From: Candidatus Woesearchaeota archaeon
GTDB taxonomy: Archaea; Nanobdellota; Nanobdellia; Woesearchaeales; JAFCFN01
DNA: 9,697 bases
Direction of reading: 5' to 3'
Assembly: GCA_017609245.1 (NCBI GenBank)
Contig: JAFCEI010000021.1
Coordinates: 1 to 9,697 of the forward strand
Numbering within the stretch: position 1 is the stretch's first letter; each line of letters opens with the position of its first letter. The notes under the pieces were generated by a model, which had not been told where the DNA came from, ran no database searches, and worked only from the letters and a program-made list of their open reading frames with translations. Shown in pieces: positions 1-5,360 of the stretch. The translations under genes and the position numbers were made by a program.

Positions 1-514
1 AGAGTTTTCCAACTAATTCATACAGTCTTTTGTCTAAAATTTCCTGTATTTGCTGGGATTGGTTTGAGATTGATTTCAGCAATGGATCTTTATCATCCCT
101 CCAGCCTGCAATCAAATCAATCTTATTTGCAGCGATTATGAACGGAATCTTGTTGTGCTTCAGAATCTCGATTGATTCTTCTGTTTGAGGTTTGATGCCC
201 TCGTTTATGTCAATAACTAAGATTGCAATGTCAGCTAAAGAGCCGCCTCTTTTTCTCAGGTTTGTGAAAGCTGCATGGCCTGGCGTGTCTATAAATAATA
301 AGCCAGGGATAGTAAGATCTAGCTTTAGTTGTTCTAACAGTGGACCGCATATTTCTTTGATTGTTTCGATAGGTGTGATGCTTGCACCTATTGCTTGTGT
401 TATTGCGCCTGCTTCTGTTTTTATTATAGAGCTTTTTCTAATAAAATCCTGCAATGAGGTTTTTCCATGATCCACATGACCCATGAATGTGCAGATAGGG
501 CTTCTTGTTGGCAT
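1..514 (-). CDS. infB: Translation initiation factor aIF5B (IF-2-like GTPase), N-terminal part, cut by window edge
   Basis: aIF5B is the archaeal homologue of eIF5B/IF-2, a GTPase that promotes ribosomal subunit joining and initiator tRNA placement. I translated the minus strand from the ATG at 514; 171 codons are visible before the window ends, with no stop. All GTPase motifs are present: G1 GHVDHGKT (residues 12-19), the switch-I threonine in AGAITQAIGA (T39), G3 DTPGH (76-80) and G4 NKID (130-133). The protein starts almost directly at the G domain (MPTRSPIC...), as archaeal aIF5B does, without the long N-terminal extension of bacterial IF-2 or eukaryotic eIF5B. It is the last gene of a minus-strand run after aEF-1 beta, with a 53-bp gap, and probably has its own promoter. 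The family call is firm; the missing C-terminal domains cannot be judged here. Confidence 0.95.
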   Translation of the reverse strand, partial: MPTRSPICTFMGHVDHGKTSLQDFIRKSSIIKTEAGAITQAIGASITPIETIKEICGPLLEQLKLDLTIPGLLFIDTPGHAAFTNLRKRGGSLADIAILVIDINEGIKPQTEESIEILKHNKIPFIIAANKIDLIAGWRDDKDPLLKSISNQSQQIQEILDKRLYELVGKL

Positions 515-534
515 TATAGTTCACACTATTACAA

Positions 535-554
535 GAATAAAGTCATTTTTAAAT
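535..554 (-). promoter_or_regulatory. Candidate TATA region for aIF5B
   Basis: Read on the minus strand, the gap between aEF-1 beta and aIF5B holds two AT-rich TATA-like stretches: ATTTAAAAAT (554-545, centred about 35 bp before the ATG at 514) and ACTTTATTC (543-535, about 25 bp before). The first would give a leader of roughly 9 nt, the second a leaderless mRNA. No good Shine-Dalgarno precedes the ATG. Which box is used cannot be decided by eye. Confidence 0.4.
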
Positions 555-567
555 GTTGGGGTTAAAT

Positions 568-846
568 TTACCCAATAGTCCGTCTAACATCAACAACTTC
601 TACAGAATTAACACCATCTATTTCAGAAATCTTTTTTTCCAGGTCGTCTGTCGATCCTTTTGCTTCATCCATGACAAACATTATCTTTAAAGCTTTCAAG
701 CCAAAAGCAATGGGCTCTTGTTCTGTTTTTGTCTCTGTCTCACCTGCAAACTCTGTTACCAGTTTTTTTGATTCTTCCTCTATTTTAGCTAAGTCTATTT
801 CAGGTGATTCAGGCATGATATTTAGTGTAACAATTACAGTTGCCAT
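568..846 (-). CDS. ef1b: Translation elongation factor aEF-1 beta (EF-1 alpha nucleotide exchange factor)
   Basis: aEF-1 beta promotes GDP-to-GTP exchange on aEF-1 alpha so that it can again deliver aminoacyl-tRNA. The 92-residue length is the usual size of the stand-alone archaeal protein, which corresponds to the C-terminal exchange domain of eukaryotic eEF1B. Family features seen are the MATVIVTLNIMPESPEIDL opening, the central FGLKALKIMFVMDEAKGS segment and the C-terminal VNSVEVVDVRRTIG end. The start at 846 lies one base after the stop of the zinc-ribbon gene (TAA-G-ATG), so the two are surely co-transcribed and perhaps translationally coupled. A weak AGGT lies about 8 nt upstream, inside the preceding gene. 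The factor sits between a translation zinc ribbon and aIF5B, consistent with a translation operon. Confidence 0.93.
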   Translation of the reverse strand: MATVIVTLNIMPESPEIDLAKIEEESKKLVTEFAGETETKTEQEPIAFGLKALKIMFVMDEAKGSTDDLEKKISEIDGVNSVEVVDVRRTIG

Positions 847-847
847 C

Positions 848-1021
848 TTAATTAGGACCTACAAACTTGCATTTAGGACACTCGTATTTAGCGACAATCT
901 CTCTGCAGTGCTGGCATCTGACCAGCTCATACTCGCCGCAGTTAGGGCACTTGAACCTTACAGATCCCTCTTTGTTCGTGATCCTTTTCTTGCAGCTTGA
1001 ACATATTAGTTGTTTTTCCAT
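848..1021 (-). CDS. Small archaeal zinc-ribbon protein linked to translation (COG2888/HVO_2753 type)
   Basis: This is a 57-residue protein found by translating the minus strand from the ATG at 1021 to the TAA at 848-850. It carries four CxxC knuckles, CSSC (7-10), CPNC, CQHC and CPKC near the C-terminus, enough for two zinc ribbons. This pattern and size match the archaeal family described as a predicted Zn-ribbon RNA-binding protein with a function in translation. It is commonly found just before aEF-1 beta in archaeal genomes, and it is so here, with a one-base gap. A TATA-like box lies 26-27 bp upstream of the ATG. The precise molecular role is not known from sequence. Family assignment rests on the Cys pattern plus the neighbour. 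Confidence 0.88.
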   Translation of the reverse strand: MEKQLICSSCKKRITNKEGSVRFKCPNCGEYELVRCQHCREIVAKYECPKCKFVGPN

Positions 1022-1043
1022 AGTATCTAGGCCTTTGTCAAGG

Positions 1044-1051
1044 TTTATAAA
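1044..1051 (-). promoter_or_regulatory. TATA-like box for the zinc-ribbon/aEF-1 beta pair
   Basis: The octamer TTTATAAA is centred 26.5 bp upstream of the ATG at 1021, in the 32-bp gap after the rtcA stop (1054-1056). Archaeal TATA boxes are centred about 26-27 bp before the transcript start, so this predicts a leaderless mRNA beginning at or next to the ATG. No Shine-Dalgarno is visible before 1021, which agrees. Confidence 0.6.
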
Positions 1052-1053
1052 TC

Positions 1054-2130
1054 TTATGCTGAAATCATGTCATTTGCCTTGTCAACCTTGAAAATCTTTC
1101 CCAAAAACTTTTCAGTTGTATAGATGTTTGTCTTTGTGTGGGCAGTTATATCTGCAACCTTTATTTCTCCGCCGAACAGACCTAGGAAAGGTATCAGATT
1201 ATCGGCCATGTGCTCGTCAACAGCTGCATCTGATATTATCTGCTTTATCAGGTTGTTGGCTGCTTCCCTCCCTATATTTTCAGCCATCTTGCCTTTTTCA
1301 CCCAGAGCATCACCGCCCAATATAACTGGATTTTTCTCAAGTTCTTCTGAGCAGATAGCATAAACTGTGATCCCAGACCCAGAACAGAGCGCATCATTAT
1401 ATTCAGTCCTTATATGTATCGGGGCTTTGAACTGGCTTAGTGAAACATCGGCTGCTTTTGCCTGCCTTTCAGCAACCTCTCCCTGCTCAAGATTTTTTGA
1501 TGCATGCGAAACACCTTTTATCTGCTGCAGCGATCCCTGTTCTGTCAGCATTATTTTTTTGTCTTCTTTTTTCAGGAAACCCCAGAACTCCTCAAATGTG
1601 CTGAAGTCAGATGTTTTATACAATGGCTTTATCTTGAGCTCTACTTCTCCGCCGCCTTTTGGATAATATCCTCTTTTTATCAGGCTGACCTGTATGTCTG
1701 CATATTTTTTGATCTGAGGAACTAATACCTCTTTGAAGAAATCATAAGGCATTGCCCATCTTACATCTGTACCACCTTTTATCTTGAGGGTGAATTTTCT
1801 GTTTGCAAACAAACATGGAAGCAATACTGCCTGCAGCAATAAAGTGATCGATCCTGCAGTGCCGATGTCAATCTCAATATTCTTTGCCTGGATATTATCA
1901 GGATAAAATGTAAGTGATTCAGAGCCAAGATGAGCTCCATCTACCTTGGCAGAGCACAGCTGTTGCAGAGCTTTTACACAATGCAGGTGTTGGTTTTTCA
2001 GCCCTGGTTTTGGCCTGCCTTTTCTAATACTTGTAATTTCAAAGGGCTTTCTGGTAAGGACAGACAAAGCAAGCGCAGTCCTTATTATCTGGCCGCCCCC
2101 TTCCAGATATGTGCCGTCTAGCTTGATCAT
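1054..2130 (-). CDS. rtcA: RNA 3'-terminal phosphate cyclase
   Basis: RtcA converts an RNA 3'-phosphate to a 2',3'-cyclic phosphate through a covalent enzyme-AMP (histidine) intermediate, acting in RNA end repair or processing. The product from the ATG at 2130 is 358 residues, near the usual 340-360. Seen here are the N-terminal LDGTYLEGGGQIIRTALALS signature (residues 4-23), the GTAGSITLLLQ segment, YYPKGGGEV (residues 155-163) and the C-terminal VDEHMADNLIPFLGL segment with the expected nucleotidylated histidine (H307). An in-frame ATG at 2202 would add 24 residues (MQMILSYIFF...), but these do not resemble the family, would overlap the divergent gene and would swallow the TATA box, so 2130 is preferred. 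The gene leads the minus-strand run towards the translation factors. Confidence 0.93.
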   Translation of the reverse strand: MIKLDGTYLEGGGQIIRTALALSVLTRKPFEITSIRKGRPKPGLKNQHLHCVKALQQLCSAKVDGAHLGSESLTFYPDNIQAKNIEIDIGTAGSITLLLQAVLLPCLFANRKFTLKIKGGTDVRWAMPYDFFKEVLVPQIKKYADIQVSLIKRGYYPKGGGEVELKIKPLYKTSDFSTFEEFWGFLKKEDKKIMLTEQGSLQQIKGVSHASKNLEQGEVAERQAKAADVSLSQFKAPIHIRTEYNDALCSGSGITVYAICSEELEKNPVILGGDALGEKGKMAENIGREAANNLIKQIISDAAVDEHMADNLIPFLGLFGGEIKVADITAHTKTNIYTTEKFLGKIFKVDKANDMISA

Positions 2131-2152
2131 TGTATTTGGAAAGGGAGCAATC

Positions 2153-2160
2153 TTTATAAA
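2153..2160. promoter_or_regulatory. Palindromic TATA-like box shared by rtcA and the divergent regulator gene
   Basis: The self-complementary octamer TTTATAAA sits between two divergent starts. Its centre (2156.5) is 26.5 bp from the rtcA ATG (2130, minus) and 27.5 bp from the ATG at 2184 (plus). Both distances equal the normal archaeal TATA-to-transcript-start spacing, so one TBP site could serve leaderless transcripts in both directions. Neither start has a clear Shine-Dalgarno. The octamer and spacing are seen; use in both directions is inferred. Confidence 0.6.
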
Positions 2161-2183
2161 CATTATTCGTGTAAAGAAGATAT

Positions 2184-3041
2184 ATGAGAGTATCATCTGC
2201 ATTTATAATCTTTATTTTGATATTGCCTGTGTGTACAGCTCAAACTCTTGAGTCAAACACGCATGATTTTAATATAGTATATGACAGGGTTTTGGTCGAG
2301 AGTGAACTGGTATTTGATGTCAGCCAGCAGGTAAATTTTGAACTTGACTTGCCAGAAGATTATTCAGGCTTATCCTTATATGTGAATGATGATCTGAAAG
2401 AGCCGGTTATTGAAAACAACAAGCTTAAACTTTTGTATGATTCTGTCAAGAAAATAAAATTTGATTATCTTACTGATGAGCTGCTTGACAAAGATATTTT
2501 TTTGGCTAACATAGTGGTACCATTTGACACAGGAGATTTTAGGATAACTGTTACACTGCCTGAAGAGGCTGTTCTTGAAAAGCCACTGGGAAACGGCATC
2601 AGTGGCTCAATCTATCCTAAGCCTAACAAAGCAATAACAGATGGTAAGAGTCTGATTTTTGAGTGGGACAAACATAACATCACAAAAGGAGATGACCAGG
2701 CAATATTCATACAATACAGAACAAAGGCAGATTATGGATTTTTGTTATGGAGCTTTGCTCTTATCATCATCGGGTTGTTGATGTATATCATATCGAGAAA
2801 ACCCAAGGTTGAGACAGTAGTGCACAAGGAAGATCTGGTTGAAAAACATCTTAAGGAGGATGAAGAACAGATATTGAATATTCTTAAGTCAAGGGACGGG
2901 CAGTCTGAGCAGGGTACATTGCGTGTTATAACTGGGTTTTCAAAAGCTACGCTTTCAAGGCTTCTTAAGGAATTAGAAGAGCGAAATGTGGTGTATAAGG
3001 AAAAAAGAGGCAAAAAAAACCTTGTTTTTCTCAAAAAATAG
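2184..3041 (+). CDS. Membrane-anchored winged-helix transcriptional regulator with exported sensor-like domain
   Basis: The 285-residue protein has three parts. Residues 1-19 form a signal peptide (MRVSSAFIIFILILPVCTA, likely cut before Q20). About 160 residues of predicted extracytoplasmic beta-rich domain follow, with one NIT sequon (N165). A single membrane span (about 184-204, YGFLLWSFALIIIGLLMYII) leads to a cytoplasmic tail. Residues about 215-285 look like a winged helix: DEEQILNILKS, then a recognition-helix-like GFSKATLSRLLKELEERN and a basic wing YKEKRGKKNLVFL. This layout matches the archaeal membrane-associated transcriptional regulators grouped as COG2512. The ligand or stimulus is unknown. 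It stands upstream of two secreted protein genes, which are plausible targets. Expression probably begins at a TATA box shared with rtcA, giving a leaderless mRNA. Confidence 0.75.
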   Translation: MRVSSAFIIFILILPVCTAQTLESNTHDFNIVYDRVLVESELVFDVSQQVNFELDLPEDYSGLSLYVNDDLKEPVIENNKLKLLYDSVKKIKFDYLTDELLDKDIFLANIVVPFDTGDFRITVTLPEEAVLEKPLGNGISGSIYPKPNKAITDGKSLIFEWDKHNITKGDDQAIFIQYRTKADYGFLLWSFALIIIGLLMYIISRKPKVETVVHKEDLVEKHLKEDEEQILNILKSRDGQSEQGTLRVITGFSKATLSRLLKELEERNVVYKEKRGKKNLVFLKK

Positions 3042-3044
3042 TTA

Positions 3045-3061
3045 TGGAACATTTTGGAACA
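3045..3061 (+). repeat. Tandem TGGAACA pair spaced one helical turn apart, possible operator
   Basis: TGGAACA occurs at 3045-3051 and again at 3055-3061, exactly 10 bp apart. A near-inverted copy, TGTTTCA (one mismatch to the reverse complement), lies at 3104-3110. The copies flank the promoter region of the secreted-protein genes, immediately after the stop of the winged-helix regulator gene. A role as a protein-binding site is inference. Confidence 0.35.
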
Positions 3062-3088
3062 ATATAAACTATTATTCTTTGTTTATAT
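3062..3088 (+). repeat. 8-bp perfect inverted repeat in the intergenic region
   Basis: ATATAAAC (3062-3069) and GTTTATAT (3081-3088) are exact reverse complements separated by 11 bp. The arms are AT-rich and TATA-like, so this could be an operator, a weak RNA hairpin near the end of the regulator transcript, or TATA-like sequence by chance. It is centred about 66 bp after the regulator gene's 3' half of the gap begins to open towards the next promoter. Confidence 0.35.
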
Positions 3089-3115
3089 GGCTTAAAAGCA
3101 TACTGTTTCATAGAT

Positions 3116-3124
3116 AAAATATAA
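3116..3124 (+). promoter_or_regulatory. Candidate TATA box for the secreted coiled-coil genes
   Basis: AAAATATAA is the best TATA-like match before the ATG at 3184. A start about 26 bp downstream (near 3147) would leave a leader of roughly 36 nt carrying the strong Shine-Dalgarno at 3173-3178. Other AT-rich stretches in the 142-bp gap could compete with it. Confidence 0.45.
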
Positions 3125-3172
3125 GTATTTGTCTGCCTATAATAATAGTATGGCAATCAATATAAGGCTAAT

Positions 3173-3178
3173 AGGAGG
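3173..3178 (+). promoter_or_regulatory. Strong Shine-Dalgarno AGGAGG
   Basis: AGGAGG ends 5 nt before the ATG at 3184 and fixes that start. It is the strongest ribosome binding site in the window, together with GGGAGGT at 3887-3893 before the next gene. This suggests high expression of the two secreted proteins. Confidence 0.8.
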
Positions 3179-3183
3179 AAAAA

Positions 3184-3873
3184 ATGAACAAAATTTTAAC
3201 ATATGTATTGATGTTGGTTCTAGCTAGTTCATTGGTTCTTGCTCAAGGGCAGGGAATACATGAGCCTGGAACAGGCATTGAAAATCCAGAACTAAGAGAA
3301 GCTGCTCAGGGAACTGGGCAGGAGCAGGGGTCAGGAGAAGGTGAACAAGTTACTGTAATGACCAGAACAAGAGCCCAGACAAGCACTGAACTGAGACAGA
3401 TAATGCAACAGAAACAACAGGTTATGAACCAGGAAACAGAGGGAGTTGGAAGCAAGGTAAGATCTGTCTACCAAAACCAGAATAGGGTAAGGTTGGCTGT
3501 CTACTCATTGCTTGCTATGGAGGATCTTGCAGGCGGATTAGGAAGAAATATTTCTGCTATTGCAAGAACTTTCAACAATTCAGTCCAGGCAACAATAAGG
3601 GCTGAAGAAAAGATCCAGACAAGAAGCGCATTCGTAAGATTCTTTGCTGGCGGAGATGCAGAATCTGCTGAGAAGCTTGAGCAGGAAAGTGCAAGGAACC
3701 AGGAAAGGATCCAGCAGCTGAAACAATTAAGAGAGCAATGTGACTGCAATGCAGAAGTCAAGGCAGTGATGCAGGAGCAGATCCAGAACATGGAACAGGA
3801 ACAGGCAAGGCTTCAGCAATTGGCTCAGGAAGAGCAGAAGAGCAAAGGATTGTTCGGCTGGATATGGAAATAA
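3184..3873 (+). CDS. Secreted Gln-rich coiled-coil protein of unknown function
   Basis: I cannot name a family for this 229-residue protein. A clear signal peptide (residues 1-20, ending SLVLA) is probably cut before Q21. The mature part holds about 32 glutamines in 209 residues. A low-complexity Gly/Gln/Glu stretch (21-60) is followed by a more ordered middle (about 98-160: RVRLAVYSLLAMEDLAGG, then RNISAIARTFNNSVQATIRA, then SAFVRFFAGGD). A helical, probably coiled-coil region (about 161-220) ends in a hydrophobic KGLFGWIWK. Two cysteines form a CDC pair (186, 188), and there are two N-glycosylation sequons (NIS 122, NNS 131). It lies 25 bp before a second secreted protein gene with the same kind of Shine-Dalgarno, so the two form an operon. 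The ordered middle suggests a real conserved domain rather than filler. A cell-surface role is inference. Confidence 0.75.
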   Translation: MNKILTYVLMLVLASSLVLAQGQGIHEPGTGIENPELREAAQGTGQEQGSGEGEQVTVMTRTRAQTSTELRQIMQQKQQVMNQETEGVGSKVRSVYQNQNRVRLAVYSLLAMEDLAGGLGRNISAIARTFNNSVQATIRAEEKIQTRSAFVRFFAGGDAESAEKLEQESARNQERIQQLKQLREQCDCNAEVKAVMQEQIQNMEQEQARLQQLAQEEQKSKGLFGWIWK

Positions 3874-3886
3874 TCAAGACTAGATT

Positions 3887-3893
3887 GGGAGGT
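3887..3893 (+). promoter_or_regulatory. Shine-Dalgarno GGGAGGT
   Basis: GGGAGGT lies 5 nt before the ATG at 3899, inside the 25-bp gap between the two secreted-protein genes. It fixes the start and shows independent, strong translation initiation within a shared mRNA. Confidence 0.75.
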
Positions 3894-3898
3894 AAAAA

Positions 3899-4954
3899 AT
3901 GAAAAAGATATTCAGCGCATTTGTGGCTGTGATGTTTGTTTTATGCACATTTACTGCTGCACTTGCGCAGGAAAACGAGACTGTTGTAAATGAAACAGTT
4001 GAGGTTGAGGAAAACGAGACAGAAGAATTAGAGATCGAAGATGAAATAGACCTGGAGCTTGAGGATGAAGAAGAGCTGCCGTCAACAACACCTGACCAGC
4101 CGATCCTCTGGGGATTGAAAAGAGCTATGGAAAGGATTGATCTGGCTTTGACATTCAACAAAGCTGAAAAAGCTAAGAAGGGTCTGGCTCATGCAAAGCA
4201 AAGGCTGCTTGAGGTAGAGGCAATGATATCTGAGAAGAAATTAGAGCAGGCTGAAAAAGCACAAAGATCCAGAGAAAAGACTATGCTTAAGGTCAAGGAA
4301 TACATAGAAGATGTAGAAGATGACCCTGAGCAGGATATTGAAGATATTCTTGAACTTGAGAACGAGATAGATGATCAGGAGAGCAAGGTAAATGTGCTTC
4401 AGGTCAAGCTGAAATTCCAGGGAAACCTGACTGAAGAGCAGAAAGCAGAGATTGACGCAATAATGAACAAGTTCCAGAACCAGACCGGTGATGTCAAGGC
4501 AAGAATCCAGGAAAAGAAAGACAAGGTGAAGATCAAGATAAAAGCAAAGACAGGCAAGTCTGATGAAGAGGTTGAGGAATATATAGAGTCTGCTGAAGAA
4601 AGACTGAACATCTCAACCCAGAAATCCAATAGGATAGCTGCTCTGACAAAGGTCATCGGAAAGCTGGAAGCTAAAAGAGAAGAACTCAAAGGCATCAATG
4701 TGAGCGGAGTCATCGGAAAGCTGGAGCAGGTAAGAAACAAGTTCAAGGAAAGAGTTGAAGAGCAGAAAAAGATTGCTGAAAAAGTCAGAGAAGCAAAAAG
4801 GCCCAAGATCCAAGAGATAGAAGTTGAGGTAGAGGAAGAAGATGAAGAAGAGAACGGGACAGAGGTCGAAGTAGAGGTCGAAGAAGACGAAGAGGAAGAA
4901 GAATCTGAGTCAGGCTCTGGCAATGGCAATGGAAGAGGAGGAAACTCTGAATAA
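3899..4954 (+). CDS. Secreted acidic coiled-coil protein with DUF5667-like segment
   Basis: The 351-residue product starts with a signal peptide (residues 1-23, ending TAALA, cut before Q24). A very acidic stretch follows (24-60), then PDQPILWGLKRAMERIDLAL and TFNKAEKAKKGLAHAKQRLLEV (about 65-108), which resemble the DUF5667 pattern (a P-x-x-P-x-W/Y-x-LKRA opening followed by charged helices). A long charged, probably coiled-coil region (110-305) leads to a Glu-dominated tail (306-335) and a Ser/Gly/Asn end (GSGNGNGRGGNSE). Eight N-x-S/T sequons occur (N26, 31, 39, 176, 194, 237, 267, 319), suggesting a glycosylated surface protein. C16 in the signal peptide lacks a proper lipobox, so a lipoprotein is unlikely. 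It is co-transcribed with the Gln-rich secreted gene upstream. Function is unknown; DUF5667 membership is by pattern only. Confidence 0.75.
   Translation: MKKIFSAFVAVMFVLCTFTAALAQENETVVNETVEVEENETEELEIEDEIDLELEDEEELPSTTPDQPILWGLKRAMERIDLALTFNKAEKAKKGLAHAKQRLLEVEAMISEKKLEQAEKAQRSREKTMLKVKEYIEDVEDDPEQDIEDILELENEIDDQESKVNVLQVKLKFQGNLTEEQKAEIDAIMNKFQNQTGDVKARIQEKKDKVKIKIKAKTGKSDEEVEEYIESAEERLNISTQKSNRIAALTKVIGKLEAKREELKGINVSGVIGKLEQVRNKFKERVEEQKKIAEKVREAKRPKIQEIEVEVEEEDEEENGTEVEVEVEEDEEEEESESGSGNGNGRGGNSE
4652..4725 (+). repeat. In-frame 17-bp direct repeat inside the acidic secreted protein gene
   Basis: GTCATCGGAAAGCTGGA occurs at 4652-4668 and 4709-4725, 57 bp (19 codons) apart and in the same frame, so both copies encode VIGKLE. 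This looks like a small internal duplication in the coiled-coil region. Confidence 0.7.
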
Positions 4955-4981
4955 TTTTTTTCTTTTTTCTTTTTTCTTTTT
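4955..4981 (+). terminator. T-tract transcription terminator
   Basis: Directly after the stop codon at 4954 come T7-C-T6-C-T6-C-T5, 27 bases with only three interruptions and no hairpin before them. Archaeal RNA polymerase terminates at T-rich tracts without a required stem-loop, so this is a strong end for the secreted-protein operon. The next gene's TATA box starts 8 bp later. Confidence 0.75.
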
Positions 4982-4988
4982 AACAAAC

Positions 4989-4996
4989 TTTATAAA
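4989..4996 (+). promoter_or_regulatory. TATA-like box for the tRNA-binding/signal peptidase/TFS cluster
   Basis: TTTATAAA is centred 36.5 bp before the ATG at 5029. A start about 26-27 bp downstream would give a leader near 10 nt, just enough to hold the Shine-Dalgarno GGTGAT at 5020-5025. This is the promoter of the four-gene run 5029-6470. Confidence 0.6.
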
Positions 4997-5028
4997 TAGT
5001 TCTTGATATAGTTGTTTCAGGTGATACT

Positions 5029-5358
5029 ATGGTAAGTTTTGCTGAATGGGAAAAATTAGACATAAGAGTTGCTACAATAAAAGCTGTTACACAGCATCCT
5101 AATGCTGACAAGCTCTATGTTTTGAGAGTTGATCTAGGTGAGCAGGAAGATGAGAGAGAACTGGTTGCAGGAGTGAGAGAGCATTATACAGAAGACGAAC
5201 TGCTTGGCAAGAAAATAGTGATGATCGCAAACCTTGAGCCAAGAGAGGTAAGAGGAGTGATGTCAGAAGGCATGATCTTGGCAGCAGATGACGGCACAAA
5301 TCCAATCGCTTTATTGAGCATTGATAGGGATGTTGACAATGGCGCAAAGGTAAAATAA
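5029..5358 (+). CDS. Stand-alone tRNA-binding (OB-fold) protein, methionyl-tRNA synthetase beta-subunit type
   Basis: The 109-residue protein is a complete EMAP/Trbp111-type tRNA-binding domain, like the C-terminal domain of many MetRS proteins, which some archaea encode as a separate beta subunit. Seen are the IRVATIKAVTQHPNADKLYVLRVDLG core (residues 12-37), LVAGVREHYTEDELLGKKIVMIANL (45-69), the REVRGVMSEGMILAADD motif (72-88) and the GAKVK end that closes the OB fold. The predicted role is to increase tRNA binding by MetRS in trans or to act as a general tRNA chaperone. A chaperone-like CsaA-type role cannot be excluded by length alone. The Shine-Dalgarno at 5020-5025 supports the start. 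The stop is 2 bp before the signal peptidase start, so they share an mRNA. Confidence 0.85.
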   Translation: MVSFAEWEKLDIRVATIKAVTQHPNADKLYVLRVDLGEQEDERELVAGVREHYTEDELLGKKIVMIANLEPREVRGVMSEGMILAADDGTNPIALLSIDRDVDNGAKVK

Positions 5359-5360
5359 TA

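Noticed and set aside
671..1091. Plus-strand open frames of 109 and 74 codons across the zinc-ribbon and aEF-1 beta genes
   Set aside because: Shadows of the minus-strand genes, whose motifs and tight spacing are clear.
2131..2202. 24-residue N-terminal extension of RtcA from an ATG at 2202
   Set aside because: The added residues are unlike the family, overlap the divergent gene and include the TATA box; the ATG at 2130 gives the canonical MIKLDGTYLEGGGQ start.
3150..3227. 25-codon frame (MAINIRLIGG...) overlapping the start of the Gln-rich protein gene
   Set aside because: Its ATG is about 30 bp from a TATA-like box, so a leaderless peptide was considered, but it is short, without codon signal, and the leader better serves the strong Shine-Dalgarno at 3173.
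4399..4986. 195-codon Ser-rich open frame on the minus strand
   Set aside because: It is the antisense of the Glu/Asp/Lys-rich gene at 3899-4954; GAA/GAG/GAT codons read backwards give long Ser/Phe/Leu strings. No Shine-Dalgarno or family resemblance.
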